From positions 1 to 64,000 of the forward strand of contig NZ_CALFXI010000001.1 in the NCBI RefSeq assembly GCF_937958065.1: a stretch of DNA of 64,000 bases, in the 5' to 3' direction. A program made the translations under genes and the position numbers. The stretch comes from an uncultured Steroidobacter sp. (lineage in GTDB: Bacteria; Pseudomonadota; Gammaproteobacteria; Steroidobacterales; Steroidobacteraceae). The first letter of the stretch is position 1. Each line of letters begins with the position of its first letter. Shown one piece after another: positions 37,819-47,700 of the stretch. Below the pieces are notes generated by a model. It had not been told where the DNA came from, searched no databases, and saw only the letters and a list, made by a program, of their open reading frames with translations.

Positions 37819-37837
37819 GTGTCATAGCGGAGACGGC

Positions 37838-38752
37838 ATGAACATCAGAAACCTGCTCGCATCGATTCCTCTCGTGCTGTGCGGCGCGGCCGCGGCGGCA
37901 AGCGATCTTCCGAGCGTGAAAACAATCGAGGCCGACTTGATCGGCAAGCCGCCGTCGGGCGCCTACGGCGTGGTCGTCGAGCACGACTCCTCGCTCTCCA
38001 CCCACACGATCTATCGCCCCGCCAGACTCGGCGCGAGCAGACATCCAGTGATGGCCTGGGGCAATGGCGCCTGCAAGAAATCCGGCCTGCTGTTCGCCGA
38101 GTTCCTCGCCGAGCTGGCCTCTCATGGCATCGTCATCATCGCCGATGGTCCGCCCATCGCCGAGAAACGCACACCGCCCGAACAGTCTAGCGAGCCCGCT
38201 CCTCGACCGAGCCCGAGCTCGCTGAAGCTCGACGGCACGGCCTTGATCGCGGCGCTCGACTGGCTCGAAGCTCGCAACCAGGAGCGAGGCCATCGCTTCT
38301 TCGAGAAGATCGATATGAGCAAGGTCGCCGTCATGGGCATGTCCTGCGGCGGGCTGATGGCTTATGGGGCTTCGGGCGATTCCCGGGTCAAGACCGTCGG
38401 CATCTGGAACAGCGGACTGCTCGAGCCCAACGCAGCCATCTTCAAGGGCCTGCACAGCTCGGTGTTGATCGTCACCGGCGGCCCTCAGGACGTCGCTCAT
38501 CCCAACGGACTGCGCGACTTTGAAACCATGCCCGCATCCATTCCCGTGTTCCACGCGGTGCGCCCCGCGATCGGCCACGGCGGCACCTACGCCGAAGACA
38601 ACGGCGGCCCGTTCGGCGAAGTCGCGGTCGCATGGCTGAAGTGGCAACTGCTGGGCGACGAATCGCCCGCCAGCAAGGGCATGTTTGTCGGCGAGCACTG
38701 CTCGCTGTGCGCCAACGCCGGTTGGAAGGTCCAACAGCGGGGACTCGAATGA
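37838..38752 (+). CDS. secreted alpha/beta hydrolase (dienelactone/PETase-like fold)
   Basis: The 304-residue protein has a signal peptide ending at AAAA around residue 22, then PVMAWGNGACKKS (oxyanion loop), VAVMGMSCGGLMAYG (nucleophile Ser in GMSCGG) and AIGHGGTYAEDNGG with a candidate His. Family members cleave small esters or polyesters. It is co-transcribed with the TonB receptor (19-bp gap), and converges on the ZIP gene. Confidence 0.8.
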   Translation: MNIRNLLASIPLVLCGAAAAASDLPSVKTIEADLIGKPPSGAYGVVVEHDSSLSTHTIYRPARLGASRHPVMAWGNGACKKSGLLFAEFLAELASHGIVIIADGPPIAEKRTPPEQSSEPAPRPSPSSLKLDGTALIAALDWLEARNQERGHRFFEKIDMSKVAVMGMSCGGLMAYGASGDSRVKTVGIWNSGLLEPNAAIFKGLHSSVLIVTGGPQDVAHPNGLRDFETMPASIPVFHAVRPAIGHGGTYAEDNGGPFGEVAVAWLKWQLLGDESPASKGMFVGEHCSLCANAGWKVQQRGLE

Positions 38753-38769
38753 GATGACTGCGTGCGCAG

Positions 38770-39552
38770 TCAAGCAAACACCGCGTCCAGGAACATCATC
38801 ACCGCGAAACCGCCGAGCAACGAGAACGTGGCGATGTCTTCGTAGCCGCCCCGATGTGTCTCCGGAATGATCTCGTCGCTGATGATGAACAACATCGCGC
38901 CCGCGGCCATGCCGAGCACGATGGGCATCATCGGACCGGCGATCCATACCGCGGACGCGCCAACGGCGCCGCCCAAGGGCTCGACCAGTCCAGTCAACGA
39001 GGCCACCAGAAATGCTTGTGACTTCGGATAGTCGATGGCCAGCATGGCGGCCGCGACCGCCAGTCCCTCGGGAATGTTCTGCAAGCCGATGCCGACCGCC
39101 AGCGGCACGGCTTTGGCCATGTCGCCGCCCGCGAAACCGACACCGACGGCCATGCCTTCCGGAAAGTTGTGCAGGGTGATGGCGATGATGAACAGCCAGA
39201 GCCGCTGCAATCGCAGCGTGTCCGGTCCTTCCTTGCCGAGCACGAAGTGCTCGTGCGGCACGCGCGCGTGGATCGCGTACAAGCCAATCGCGCCACCGAG
39301 CAAACCGAATACGACGATGAGCACGCCCAGCGGTTTGGAGGCAATGTTCGCTTCGGCATGATCGAGCGCCGGCTGCAGCAGGGAGAAAAACGTGGCCGCC
39401 AGCATCACGCCCGCCGCACCGCTGAGCAGCGCATCCTGCGCCTTGGGCGAGGGGCGTCGAAAGAAGAAGACCCACACCGCGCCCAGCACCGTGCCCATGC
39501 CGGCGACGAAGCTGGCCGTCAGACCGCGCCAGAAGATCTCATGAGCTTGCAT
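38770..39552 (-). CDS. zupT: ZIP family metal transporter
   Basis: The 260-residue protein has about eight membrane helices. The paired metal-site helices are ITLHNFPEGMAVGVGF and GIGLQNIPEGLAVAAAM, the conserved HNxPEG/QNxPEG motifs of bacterial ZIP proteins. It imports zinc, or possibly iron or manganese. The name zupT is by family resemblance. It follows the patatin gene's 3' end co-directionally by 27 bp but has its own position past the catabolic cluster. Confidence 0.85.
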   Translation of the reverse strand: MQAHEIFWRGLTASFVAGMGTVLGAVWVFFFRRPSPKAQDALLSGAAGVMLAATFFSLLQPALDHAEANIASKPLGVLIVVFGLLGGAIGLYAIHARVPHEHFVLGKEGPDTLRLQRLWLFIIAITLHNFPEGMAVGVGFAGGDMAKAVPLAVGIGLQNIPEGLAVAAAMLAIDYPKSQAFLVASLTGLVEPLGGAVGASAVWIAGPMMPIVLGMAAGAMLFIISDEIIPETHRGGYEDIATFSLLGGFAVMMFLDAVFA

Positions 39553-39579
39553 CGGGCAGCGCCTCCGGTCCGACGGATC

Positions 39580-41805
39580 CTAACGATAGTTGGGCAGCAC
39601 CAGCGAGCCAAAGCTGAGATAGACCGCATCACGCCCGTCGAAGGTACGCCCGTAGCCCAATTGCAGAGGTCCGATCGGCAGGTCCAGCCCGAGGAACACG
39701 CTGCCGGCCTTGATCAGGTCGCCGGTCGAGACTTCGCTCCGCTCGAGCCAGGCATTGCCCGCTTCGAGACTGCCCGCCAGATACACCGGCAAGTCGAAGA
39801 TAAGACTCTGCCGGGTGAGGCGTCGATAATAGATGCCTCGCAGGAACAGCATCTGGGTGCCGATCAATTCGCGCTCCCTCAAGCCGGACAGAAACGTCAG
39901 TCCGCCGAGCGTGGACAGCGTCTGCAAGGCGCCGGTCTCATCGCTCGACAGCGATGCACGACCGCCCAGCATCACCGTGTTGCGCCCGAAGCTGTAGGCT
40001 TTGTCGAGCGCGATGCGCAACAGATCGCCCTCCTGATCGGAGCCGAGCGAGGTGTCGAACATCGTATAGGTGATCTCGGTGCGCATGCCGTGACGGGGGA
40101 AGCGCACGTTGTCGAGACTGTCCCAGAGAATGCCGGCTTCGACGCCGCCCACGTCCTCCGAATTCAGCTCGCCCAGCTCCGGCAACCCAATCTGCAGATC
40201 GGCGCGCGCGCGGCTGCGAACCAGCGACGTCGAGATCTGCAACCGGTCGCCGATGTCACGGCCGATCTTGAACGCGCCGCCGTAGGTCGAGAGCCGGTAT
40301 TGAGCGACCGTGTCTCCGTCCTCGACCAGCGGCTGATTGAGCGCGCTGTATTCGATGGACGGCGCGACGAACCAGTTGCCGCGCTCGGCAAATGGCAGAT
40401 ACACGTCGGTCGTCAACGAGAGGACGCGGCCCAGACCGACCAGCGTGCGCCACTCGCCGCCCTTCTCGGTCAGACTGGTCACGCGGCCTTCCAGGTTCAG
40501 CTGATAGTCGCTGTTGCCGGCGAAGTCATCGTTGATCTGCAGGCCGGCGCGGAACAACGTGCGGCCGATGCTGGCGTCCACCGGCAGCACGCGAAGCCCG
40601 GATCGGCCCTGCTCATCGGTTTCCAGGTGATAGGAGATGGATTCGTAGGTGCCCCGACCGAACGAGCCGGTGATGTCATTCTCCAGCACCTTCAGATCCA
40701 GCGGGCGGCCCGCCTTGGCAGAGAGTCGGTCGCGCACGAACTCCGAGGTTGCACTTTGCGACGCGTCCACATCGACGAACGCCACGGTACTCGGCGGTGA
40801 GTAGGCCTCGCGTTGTGTTCTCTGCCAGGCCTGGTATTCGGCCTCCGACACCGACATTTCGCGCAACCGTTCGACGGCCGCGATCGCCGCCTTTTCACCC
40901 GCATCGACCCCCTGGATCGCCTGCTGAAAGCTCGCGCTCGTCAATGGGCCCAGATCCGGGCGTAACAACACGTCGCGGCCACCGAGTTTGCTCAGGCTCT
41001 GCTCGGTACGATCGCGCATCATGCCGCTGACCATTTGCACCAGCACCTGCACGCCACTCTGCACCGATTCCGCCGGCGCCAGCGGCTGCCCCACGTCGAC
41101 TACGATCACGCGATCGACGCCCATCTCGCGGGCCACGTCGATGGGAATGTTATTGACGACGCCACCGTCCACGAGCACGCGCCCCTCGTGCTTCACCGGC
41201 GCGAACGCACCCGGCACCGCCATGCTCGCACGCACCGCCAGGGCCAGGTCGCCAGACTGAAAGACGACCGGTTTCACTTCGCCGATGTCGGTGGCGACAC
41301 AGCGGAACGGAATGGGCAGGTCGTCGAAGCTCTCCACCCTGCCGCGGCCAAGAAACATGCGTCGCAGCCACAGGCCCAGCTTCTGGCCGCGTACCAGCGT
41401 GGTGGGAAATCGTAAGTTGCCATCGTCCAGGCCGACTTCGAGATTGGCGACGATGCCGATGTCGGTTTCCTTCTGGCGCATCGGCCGGTCGCGGCGCGCC
41501 GTGCCGTCGTGGAAGATGTCGATCCAGTCGATGGAGCCGATGGCCTGCTCGATCTCCTCGGGGGAATAGCCGGCCGCGTACAGCCCGCCGACGATGGAGC
41601 CGACGCTGGTGCCGGTGATCGCATGAATCGGAATGCGCTCGCGCTCCAGCACCTTGAGCACGCCGATGTGAGCCGCGCCTCGAGCTCCGCCGCCTCCCAG
41701 CACCAACCCGATGCGCTCGCCCGCCGCTTGCGCCAGACCACCCACGAACATCGCCAGCAACAGCACAAGACCACGCGCGGCCTGCCGCCAATGCGTGCTA
41801 CTCAT
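39580..41805 (-). CDS. plpD: patatin-like phospholipase with POTRA and beta-barrel (type Vd, PlpD-like)
   Basis: The 741-residue protein is a patatin fused to an outer-membrane barrel. The signal peptide ends at GLAQA around residue 27. The patatin has GLVLGGGGARGAAHIG (oxyanion), GTSVGSIVGG (nucleophile Ser) and VDGGVVNNIP (catalytic Asp). A single POTRA segment follows (about 385-465) and a 16-strand-like Omp85 barrel ends in FGSLVLPNYR. This matches P. aeruginosa PlpD in order and length. Such proteins cleave phospholipids and may release or display the patatin outside the cell. The start at 41805 has GAGAGG six bases upstream; the frame extends to 42045. Confidence 0.9.
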   Translation of the reverse strand: MSSTHWRQAARGLVLLLAMFVGGLAQAAGERIGLVLGGGGARGAAHIGVLKVLERERIPIHAITGTSVGSIVGGLYAAGYSPEEIEQAIGSIDWIDIFHDGTARRDRPMRQKETDIGIVANLEVGLDDGNLRFPTTLVRGQKLGLWLRRMFLGRGRVESFDDLPIPFRCVATDIGEVKPVVFQSGDLALAVRASMAVPGAFAPVKHEGRVLVDGGVVNNIPIDVAREMGVDRVIVVDVGQPLAPAESVQSGVQVLVQMVSGMMRDRTEQSLSKLGGRDVLLRPDLGPLTSASFQQAIQGVDAGEKAAIAAVERLREMSVSEAEYQAWQRTQREAYSPPSTVAFVDVDASQSATSEFVRDRLSAKAGRPLDLKVLENDITGSFGRGTYESISYHLETDEQGRSGLRVLPVDASIGRTLFRAGLQINDDFAGNSDYQLNLEGRVTSLTEKGGEWRTLVGLGRVLSLTTDVYLPFAERGNWFVAPSIEYSALNQPLVEDGDTVAQYRLSTYGGAFKIGRDIGDRLQISTSLVRSRARADLQIGLPELGELNSEDVGGVEAGILWDSLDNVRFPRHGMRTEITYTMFDTSLGSDQEGDLLRIALDKAYSFGRNTVMLGGRASLSSDETGALQTLSTLGGLTFLSGLRERELIGTQMLFLRGIYYRRLTRQSLIFDLPVYLAGSLEAGNAWLERSEVSTGDLIKAGSVFLGLDLPIGPLQLGYGRTFDGRDAVYLSFGSLVLPNYR

Positions 41806-41861
41806 CTTCAGCCTCTCGTTCAAACTCCGGCGCGCGCGTCGATCGCATGCGTGGCACCGGC

Positions 41862-42449
41862 TCACGCCGAGTGCAGAAACGTCGCCACTCCATTCAGGAA
41901 CATCTGCACGCTGATCATCACCAGCACCATGCCCATCAGGCGCTCCATGGCCACCAGGCCACGCTCGCCCAGCGCCCGATAGAAAAACGGTGCCGCAATC
42001 AGGATGGCCGCGGTCGCCGACCAGGCAATGGTCGTCGCCAGCCACAGTTGAAAGGTGCTCTCCGCGGTTGCCCGGAGCAGCAGCAACGCCGCCAGCGTGG
42101 ACGGCCCGGCGATCAGCGGAATCGCGAGCGGGACCACCAGCGGCTCGTCGTCGGACTCTTCATGCCCCCCGGGCGCGGGAAAGATCATGCGGAGCGCGAT
42201 CAGGAACAGCACGATGCCGCCGGCGATACTGATCGTCTCCTGCTTGATCTGCAGCAGCTTCAGGGCGCGCTCGCCGACCAGCATGAAGAACATCAGGACG
42301 GCATACGCGATCAACACCTCGCGAACCAGCACCTTCCGCCGCCGCTCGGGCGACACTCGCTTGAGCACGGCCAGGAACACCGGCACGTTGCCCAACGGGT
42401 CCATGATCAGCCACAGCGTGATGACGGCGGAAAGAATGTCCATCCGCAC
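41862..42449 (-). CDS. MarC family membrane protein
   Basis: The 195-residue protein has six predicted membrane helices. LWLIMDPLGNVPVFLAVLK near the start and the block PLAIPLIAGPSTLAALLLL are MarC/YhgN family markers. The function of the family is not settled; the old link to multiple antibiotic resistance is not supported. It lies 56 bp upstream of the patatin gene in the same direction. Confidence 0.9.
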   Translation of the reverse strand: MRMDILSAVITLWLIMDPLGNVPVFLAVLKRVSPERRRKVLVREVLIAYAVLMFFMLVGERALKLLQIKQETISIAGGIVLFLIALRMIFPAPGGHEESDDEPLVVPLAIPLIAGPSTLAALLLLRATAESTFQLWLATTIAWSATAAILIAAPFFYRALGERGLVAMERLMGMVLVMISVQMFLNGVATFLHSA

Positions 42450-42485
42450 AGGTTCTCACAAACACCCCGATGGCGACTACGGGGC

Positions 42486-42508
42486 CGGGCGCCGCGAACC
42501 GGCGCCCG
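42486..42508. terminator. hairpin between DoxX-like and marC genes
   Basis: CGGGCGCC at 42486-42493 pairs with GGCGCCCG at 42501-42508 around a 7-nt loop, just past the 3' end of the DoxX-like gene. No T-run follows, so the terminator call is tentative. Confidence 0.4.
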
Positions 42509-42526
42509 TTCGAGAGGCCCGGCTCT

Positions 42527-42913
42527 TCAGCGCCGGACCGGAAACATCGCCCGGACCTGCGGATCCCGCAGCCACAGGCCGCCCCACATGAACAGTCCGA
42601 GGTAGATGCTGAAGAGCACGTGACTGAAGAGCGGATTGCCCGCCCGGATCTGCGTGGCCATCGCCCCGCCAAACAGCCCCATGAAGAGAATGGCGCCAAG
42701 GACATTGGTGCGCGGGTAGAGATAGAGCCCGAGACACACCAGCTCGAGAATGCCGATCCCGAAGGCGTAGCCCGCCGGCCAGCCCAGTTGCTGCATGGTC
42801 TCCTCGGCCACCGGCAGGCCGAGCAGTTTCGGCGCAACCGATGCGCCCAGGATGAACAATGCGAACAGTGCCGTCAGCACCCGGCCCGTCCAGATCGTCG
42901 GTGTCGCGTTCAT
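42527..42913 (-). CDS. DoxX-like small membrane protein
   Basis: The 128-residue protein has four predicted membrane helices: VLTALFALFILGASV, AGYAFGIGILELVCLGLYL, VLGAILFMGLFGGAM and HVLFSIYLGLFMWGGLWL. YAFGIGILELVCLGLYLYP is the DoxX-like signature. The role is unknown. The ATG at 42913 has GAGGGA upstream; the longer frame to 42982 lacks support. Confidence 0.8.
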   Translation of the reverse strand: MNATPTIWTGRVLTALFALFILGASVAPKLLGLPVAEETMQQLGWPAGYAFGIGILELVCLGLYLYPRTNVLGAILFMGLFGGAMATQIRAGNPLFSHVLFSIYLGLFMWGGLWLRDPQVRAMFPVRR

Positions 42914-42997
42914 GGTCCCTCGATATCGTTCGGAAAAGAGGATTCGCCCCCAAGGACGCGCAGCGTGCGCGATTTCCGACAAACGAGGGCTGAGTCG

Positions 42998-43730
42998 TCA
43001 GCCTGCGCGGGATCGGCCGAAGCGGCGGAACAGGCGGGCCAGGGAGTTGACTTTCGGCTGCGACTTCCCCACAGGCTGATGCACCCTGGCGCGCATCGAC
43101 GCGTCCGGCGAGCCGAGACCAGCCCGCGGAGTGAGTGCGTCGCGCGCAGGAGTGCCCGTTTCGATGAAATGATCGAGTCTCAGCAGATCCTCATTGAGCT
43201 CGGGTTTCGGGTCCGCGCCGAACAGCTTCGCGACGATACGACCGACCGCGCCCATTGGAGCTCTGCTGAAGTGCCGAAATGCCGTCCGCCCGGCGATAGG
43301 CGGCAACTTCATCATGCACCTCACCGTCGCCCGCGGCCGAGCGTGCCGCGCGCAGCACTCTAGGATGCTCACGTTTTAGAACGGCGCCTCGCAACGTAAC
43401 GACACCTTGTGAGCATGACACCTCGATCGCACCGGAGCGCGAGGTGGCGCGTCGCACGGCTGCACGTACACGCTCAACCAGAATTTCATCGCTCACATCG
43501 CCCGCGCGGATCAGCGAGCGCGCACGAGTTGCCTTTCCCTGTAGTCGATGTCTTGTATCACGTCCCACGACGCCGGTCGCACGCCTGGCCTCGTTTAGAC
43601 GTCCCATAAGTTTGTCGCGCACCAGCGCGCGCCTGCGGCGCCCCTGCTGAGGATCGAACCAATACATGCCTGCGGCCGAGAGAGCGGCAACCAACACATA
43701 TTTCGCCGCGGACGAGAGTGCGGGGGTCAT
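42998..43730 (-). pseudogene. collapsed BON-domain/SRPBCC gene
   Basis: The 5' part (frame ending at 43191) starts with a membrane anchor, MYWFDPQQGRRRRALVRDK, and a BON-like segment, VERVRAAVRRATSRSGAIEV...VVTLRGAV. In the intact family this is followed by a longer membrane and SRPBCC region. From about 43285 the other frame (42998-43372) reads GAVGRIVAKLFGADP...LNEDLLRLDHFIETG. That is the usual C-terminal tail of SRPBCC/cyclase-dehydrase proteins. The middle is missing and the frame changes, so a deletion has probably fused the two ends. The BON fragment could still be made as a 179-residue protein. Confidence 0.65.
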
Positions 43731-44101
43731 CAGTTGTTCTCCTTGGGATCAGCGCGCGAGGCCAGACGAGTACAGCAGCGGCACATCCACGAACGAGATA
43801 GCGCGTGCGCCGGTTCCGGAGTTGGAATATGAGCGCAAGCTGGGGCATTGCCTGGAGCACGGCTTCACCGGTGAACACCCGCATGTCAGATTACTCTCGC
43901 GACCGCGAACGGCAGATGAAAATCCAGATCGCCGCCTGCGGGATCCGTGATCGCGGTGCACTCGATGTCGGACGCTGACCGACGTGCTGCGCGAATGGAT
44001 GCGAGCCGAGCGGACCTGGCCCAACGGCCTGCGCTGTCCATGCACCGATGCGTTCGGCGTCCGAGACTACAATCCACCTTGCCGGACAGGAGACAGATGC
44101 C
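43731..44101. other. gene-free interval
   Basis: No supported gene is seen in these 371 bases between the BON/SRPBCC remnant and the membrane-protein gene. Short frames of 65-100 codons lack ribosome sites and family motifs. The divergent promoters should lie here. Confidence 0.4.
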
Positions 44102-44695
44102 GTGATCCCGCTCTGGCTCAAGATCGCTTACACCCTGTTCGTATGCCTGCTCGTGCCGATCTACTGGCGGCAATATGGTCTAGCGAATTTCCTCTGGTTC
44201 TCCGATATTGCGCTGCTCGTGATGGTGCCGGCGCTCTGGCTGGAAAGCTCGCTGCTCTTCAGCATGATGGCGCTTGCGGTGCTGTTGCCAGAACTGGCCT
44301 GGAACATCGATTATTTCTCTCGATTGGCGACGGGCGTGTCCCCGATCGGCCTGACGAATTACATGTTCGATCCCAGCATCGCCCGGTTCATTCGCGGCCT
44401 GTCGCTGTTCCATGTAGTGCTGCCGATAGTGCTGGTCTGGACGCTTCACCGGCTCGGCTACGATCGCCGCGCCTTGTTGTTGCAAACGATCGTCGCTGCG
44501 GTGGTGTTGCCACTGTCGTACCTCGCCAGCAACCCGCGCGAGAACGTCAACTGGGTCTACGGCTTCGGCGAACGGCAGCAAACGATGATCCCAGCGCCAC
44601 TCTTCGTCCTGTTCTTGATGCTGATGTTTCCTCTGGTCGTTTATCTTCCCATGCATCTCTTGCTCGAAAGGCTGTTCGGCCCGGGCGATTCCTGA
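44102..44695 (+). CDS. polytopic membrane protein of unknown function
   Basis: The 197-residue protein is not recognised. It has about six hydrophobic helices, beginning IPLWLKIAYTLFVCLLVP and ending LFLMLMFPLVVYLPMHLLL. The loop between the middle helices has SPIGLTNYMFDPSIARFIRG. The GTG at 44102 is chosen because CAGGAGA sits about eight bases upstream; an ATG at 44048 lies in frame but lacks a site. It converges on the giant autotransporter with a shared hairpin between them. Confidence 0.65.
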   Translation: MIPLWLKIAYTLFVCLLVPIYWRQYGLANFLWFSDIALLVMVPALWLESSLLFSMMALAVLLPELAWNIDYFSRLATGVSPIGLTNYMFDPSIARFIRGLSLFHVVLPIVLVWTLHRLGYDRRALLLQTIVAAVVLPLSYLASNPRENVNWVYGFGERQQTMIPAPLFVLFLMLMFPLVVYLPMHLLLERLFGPGDS

Positions 44696-44716
44696 GCCTT
44701 CACAGAATCCGAGTGC

Positions 44717-44755
44717 GCGGATCGCCCACTCAGCTGCTCGCTGAGTGGGGTCCGC
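44717..44755. terminator. bidirectional hairpin between convergent genes
   Basis: CCCACTCAGC (44725-44734) and GCTGAGTGGG (44740-44749) form a perfect 10-bp stem with a 5-nt loop. An outer GCGGA/TCCGC pair (44717-44721 and 44751-44755) extends it. It lies between the 3' ends of the membrane-protein gene and the autotransporter gene, so it can terminate both. Confidence 0.65.
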
Positions 44756-44779
44756 CAAACCGAATCGACGTGGCCGGCC

Positions 44780-47700
44780 TCAGAACATCATGCGGAAGCC
44801 GAAGTTCGCGCGCAGGCCGTCCCTTTCTCCCTCCGTCGCCTTCTGATATCGCATATCGAGGTGCAGCTCGACCCCGGAGAGCACGTTGCCCGTGAAGCCG
44901 ATGCTCACGTCGCCGGTCGTATCGGGTATCTCATCGTTGAGCGTGGTACCAGCAATCGCAACGGCGCTCGCGCGGCGGAAGTCGTGCTGGACGCCCAGGC
45001 CAATGTAGGGTGACGCATTGCTCATGCCGAGCCAATCGCTTGGAGTGCGCAGCAAGCGCAGGTCTGCGCGTGCACGCACACCGTCGTCCTCGGCTCCCTC
45101 GATCCGCGATACACCGTCATGGAACGAATCGAGCTCGAGTCGTTGATATGCAACTTGCGCCCCCGGCTCCAGCAACCAGCCCGTGGCACCGAGCGCGTAC
45201 GTGTTACCGATCTCGGCCGCAACCGTTCCGCCCCACCCGCCTTGATCGGCATCCGTGAGCGTTTGATCTCGGTAACGGTTCGTGTAGTGCAGCGCCTGCG
45301 CCGACAGATCGACGTAGGCGCCGTTCGCAGCGTAATGCGTCCAGTACATGCCGACGCCCTTCGCGTCTGTCTCCAACTGACCCGTAAACGTCGGCAGGCC
45401 GGCGATGGCGCGCGCGTCGTCGAACAGCATGGCGCTGCTTTCGCCCACGCTCGCCATCAAGCCGAAGTGAGTGCTCGCATTACCCGAAACACTCGAATAG
45501 ATGTCCGTGCCGAACTGCACCGTCGCCATCTGCAGGTCCTGCGCTTCGAAGCGAGTACCGCCCACGTCAAGCTCGTCCGCGTACACGCGCATCCAGGCAT
45601 CTGATGTTCGCTCGCGAGATTGGCCTTCGATCATGCGGCCCTGATCGCCGACCCGCGCCCGCAGATTCCCGAGCGCGGTGAAACCGTACTCGAGATTCGC
45701 TTGATGCCCGAGCACGTAGCCGGGCACGCCCGCACGGAATGCCGGCGTCGGTGGCTCCTCCCCATCACCGCCATCATCAGGCGGATTGCTGGGATCGATC
45801 AGCTCGGAGCGCAGGTACCAGTCGTTCGCATCCGAGCTGCCGCCCTGATACAGCAGATATTCGTATGCGCCGGCTTGCACCGCCTGGCCGAGGCGGAAGC
45901 TGTCGGCCGCGCTCGTGCCGTCCACCTGGATCACCTCGATGCCGTCGCCTTGCGTCATCGCGCCATTGCCACTCCAGCGGTTGACGAGCACCGTGCTCGT
46001 GCCGCTCACGTTGCCCTGGATGACGAGTCGGCCGGTGTCGGAGGTCTCGTTGCCGAGTACGGTGTTGATGCGTACTGTGCCGCCGCCGCTGTAGTCGCCT
46101 GCGATCGTGAGCGTGCCGAACGGCAGGTTGGCGGTTCCCGGCGCGACCACGCTGCCTGCAGGCGCATTCACGGTGCCGACGGTGCCGATGCCCGAGAGCG
46201 TCGCGCCGGAGGCCATCGCAATCGCGCTCGGCAGCACACCGTTCACTTCCAGCGTGCCTGCCGCGATCTGCGTGTTGCCGCTGAACGTGTGCGTGCCACT
46301 CAGGATGAGCGTGCCGGTGTTCTCTTTGATCAGCGTGCCGTTGCCGGAAATCACTCCAGCGTAGGTGCCCTCGGCGGTCTGATCGAACACCACCGTCGCC
46401 GCATTGGCGATGTTGCCGCCGAAGCTCTCGGTGTCTCCGATCAGGGTGCCTTCTGTCACGGTCCAATCGTTGCTGCCCGCGCCGGTCAACCGCCACGTGC
46501 CCGTGCCTTCCTTGTGGAACTCATCGAAGTTCTGGAACACCGTGCCGATCAGGCCCAGGTCGAAGCTGTCCTCACCCGTGCCGGCGAGCACGAAGCGATC
46601 GTTGCTGGCCGCGTTCGCATCGAACACGCCGGTGAAGGTCACATCGGCGCCCGTATTCACGGTGAGCACATCATCACCTTCGAGCAGATCGACCGCACCG
46701 CTACCGGCGAGCGTGCCGGAGAGCGTAAACGTGTCTGCGTCGGCGGTGCCGTGATAAATCCCGTCGATGGTCATCGTCGCGCCAGCATCCACGCTCGTCG
46801 TCGTCGGATCGACGAACGCATCCGCGCCGACGTGCAACTCGCCTTCGCTGACTTGCACGGTGTCGAACATCGAGTTGGCCGGTCCGGCGATGGTCGCCAC
46901 ACCGACGCCTTGCTTGATCAGCGTCTCGAATCCGATCGCGCCGCCGAGCGTCGCTCGTGTCGCGATGTCGACCGTCAGCGTATCGTCGCCGTCGCCGCCA
47001 TCGATTGCATTCGCAAGGCCGCTCAAGTCCGCGCCATCCTGGATGATCAGCTGGTCGTCGCCGTCCAGCATATCGATCGAGCCGGCACCGGCCACGGTGC
47101 CAGCCACGGTGAAGCTGTCAGCACCCGGCGTGAACATGAGGTCGCCCGCGAGGTTCACCGTCGCACCCTCACTCACAGTCGCGGTGCTCGCTTCAACAGT
47201 TGCGCCGGTCGCCACGTCGAGCACACCTGCGTCGACGAGCACGGTTTCGAACGCCGCACTGGCGGCGACATTCAACGTACCGGCGCCCTCCTTGGTGAGA
47301 TTTTCGAAGCTGCTCACGCTGCCCAGTGTGGCCGTCGTTGCGATGTCGGCGATCAAGGTATCGGTGCCCGCACCGCCATCCAGCGGGCTTGCGAGCCCGC
47401 TGAGATCCGCGCCATCGGAGAGCGTCAGCCGATCGTCGCCATCGAGCATGTTGATGGCGGTCGCGCCGGTGATCGTGCCTGCAACTTCGAACACGTCGGC
47501 GCCCGCGGTGAAGTCGAACGCGCCATTCACGTTCAAAGTGGCACCTGCGCCAACGCTTGCATTCGTGATACCGGTGATGCCGCCGCCCGCTTCGATATCG
47601 AGCGTGCCGTCGAGCACTTCCACCTCCGCGAGGTCCGAGCTGGCCGGGCCCTGGATGGTGAGCACGCCACTGCCGGTCTTCGTCAAACCTTCGAAGTTGG

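Noticed and set aside
43886..44173. A minus-strand frame ending CTAITDPAGGDLDFHLP, which looks a little like a glyoxalase/VOC tail
   Set aside because: Only a few residues resemble VOC proteins. The upstream part of the frame shows no VOC metal site, so it is not supported as a gene or pseudogene.
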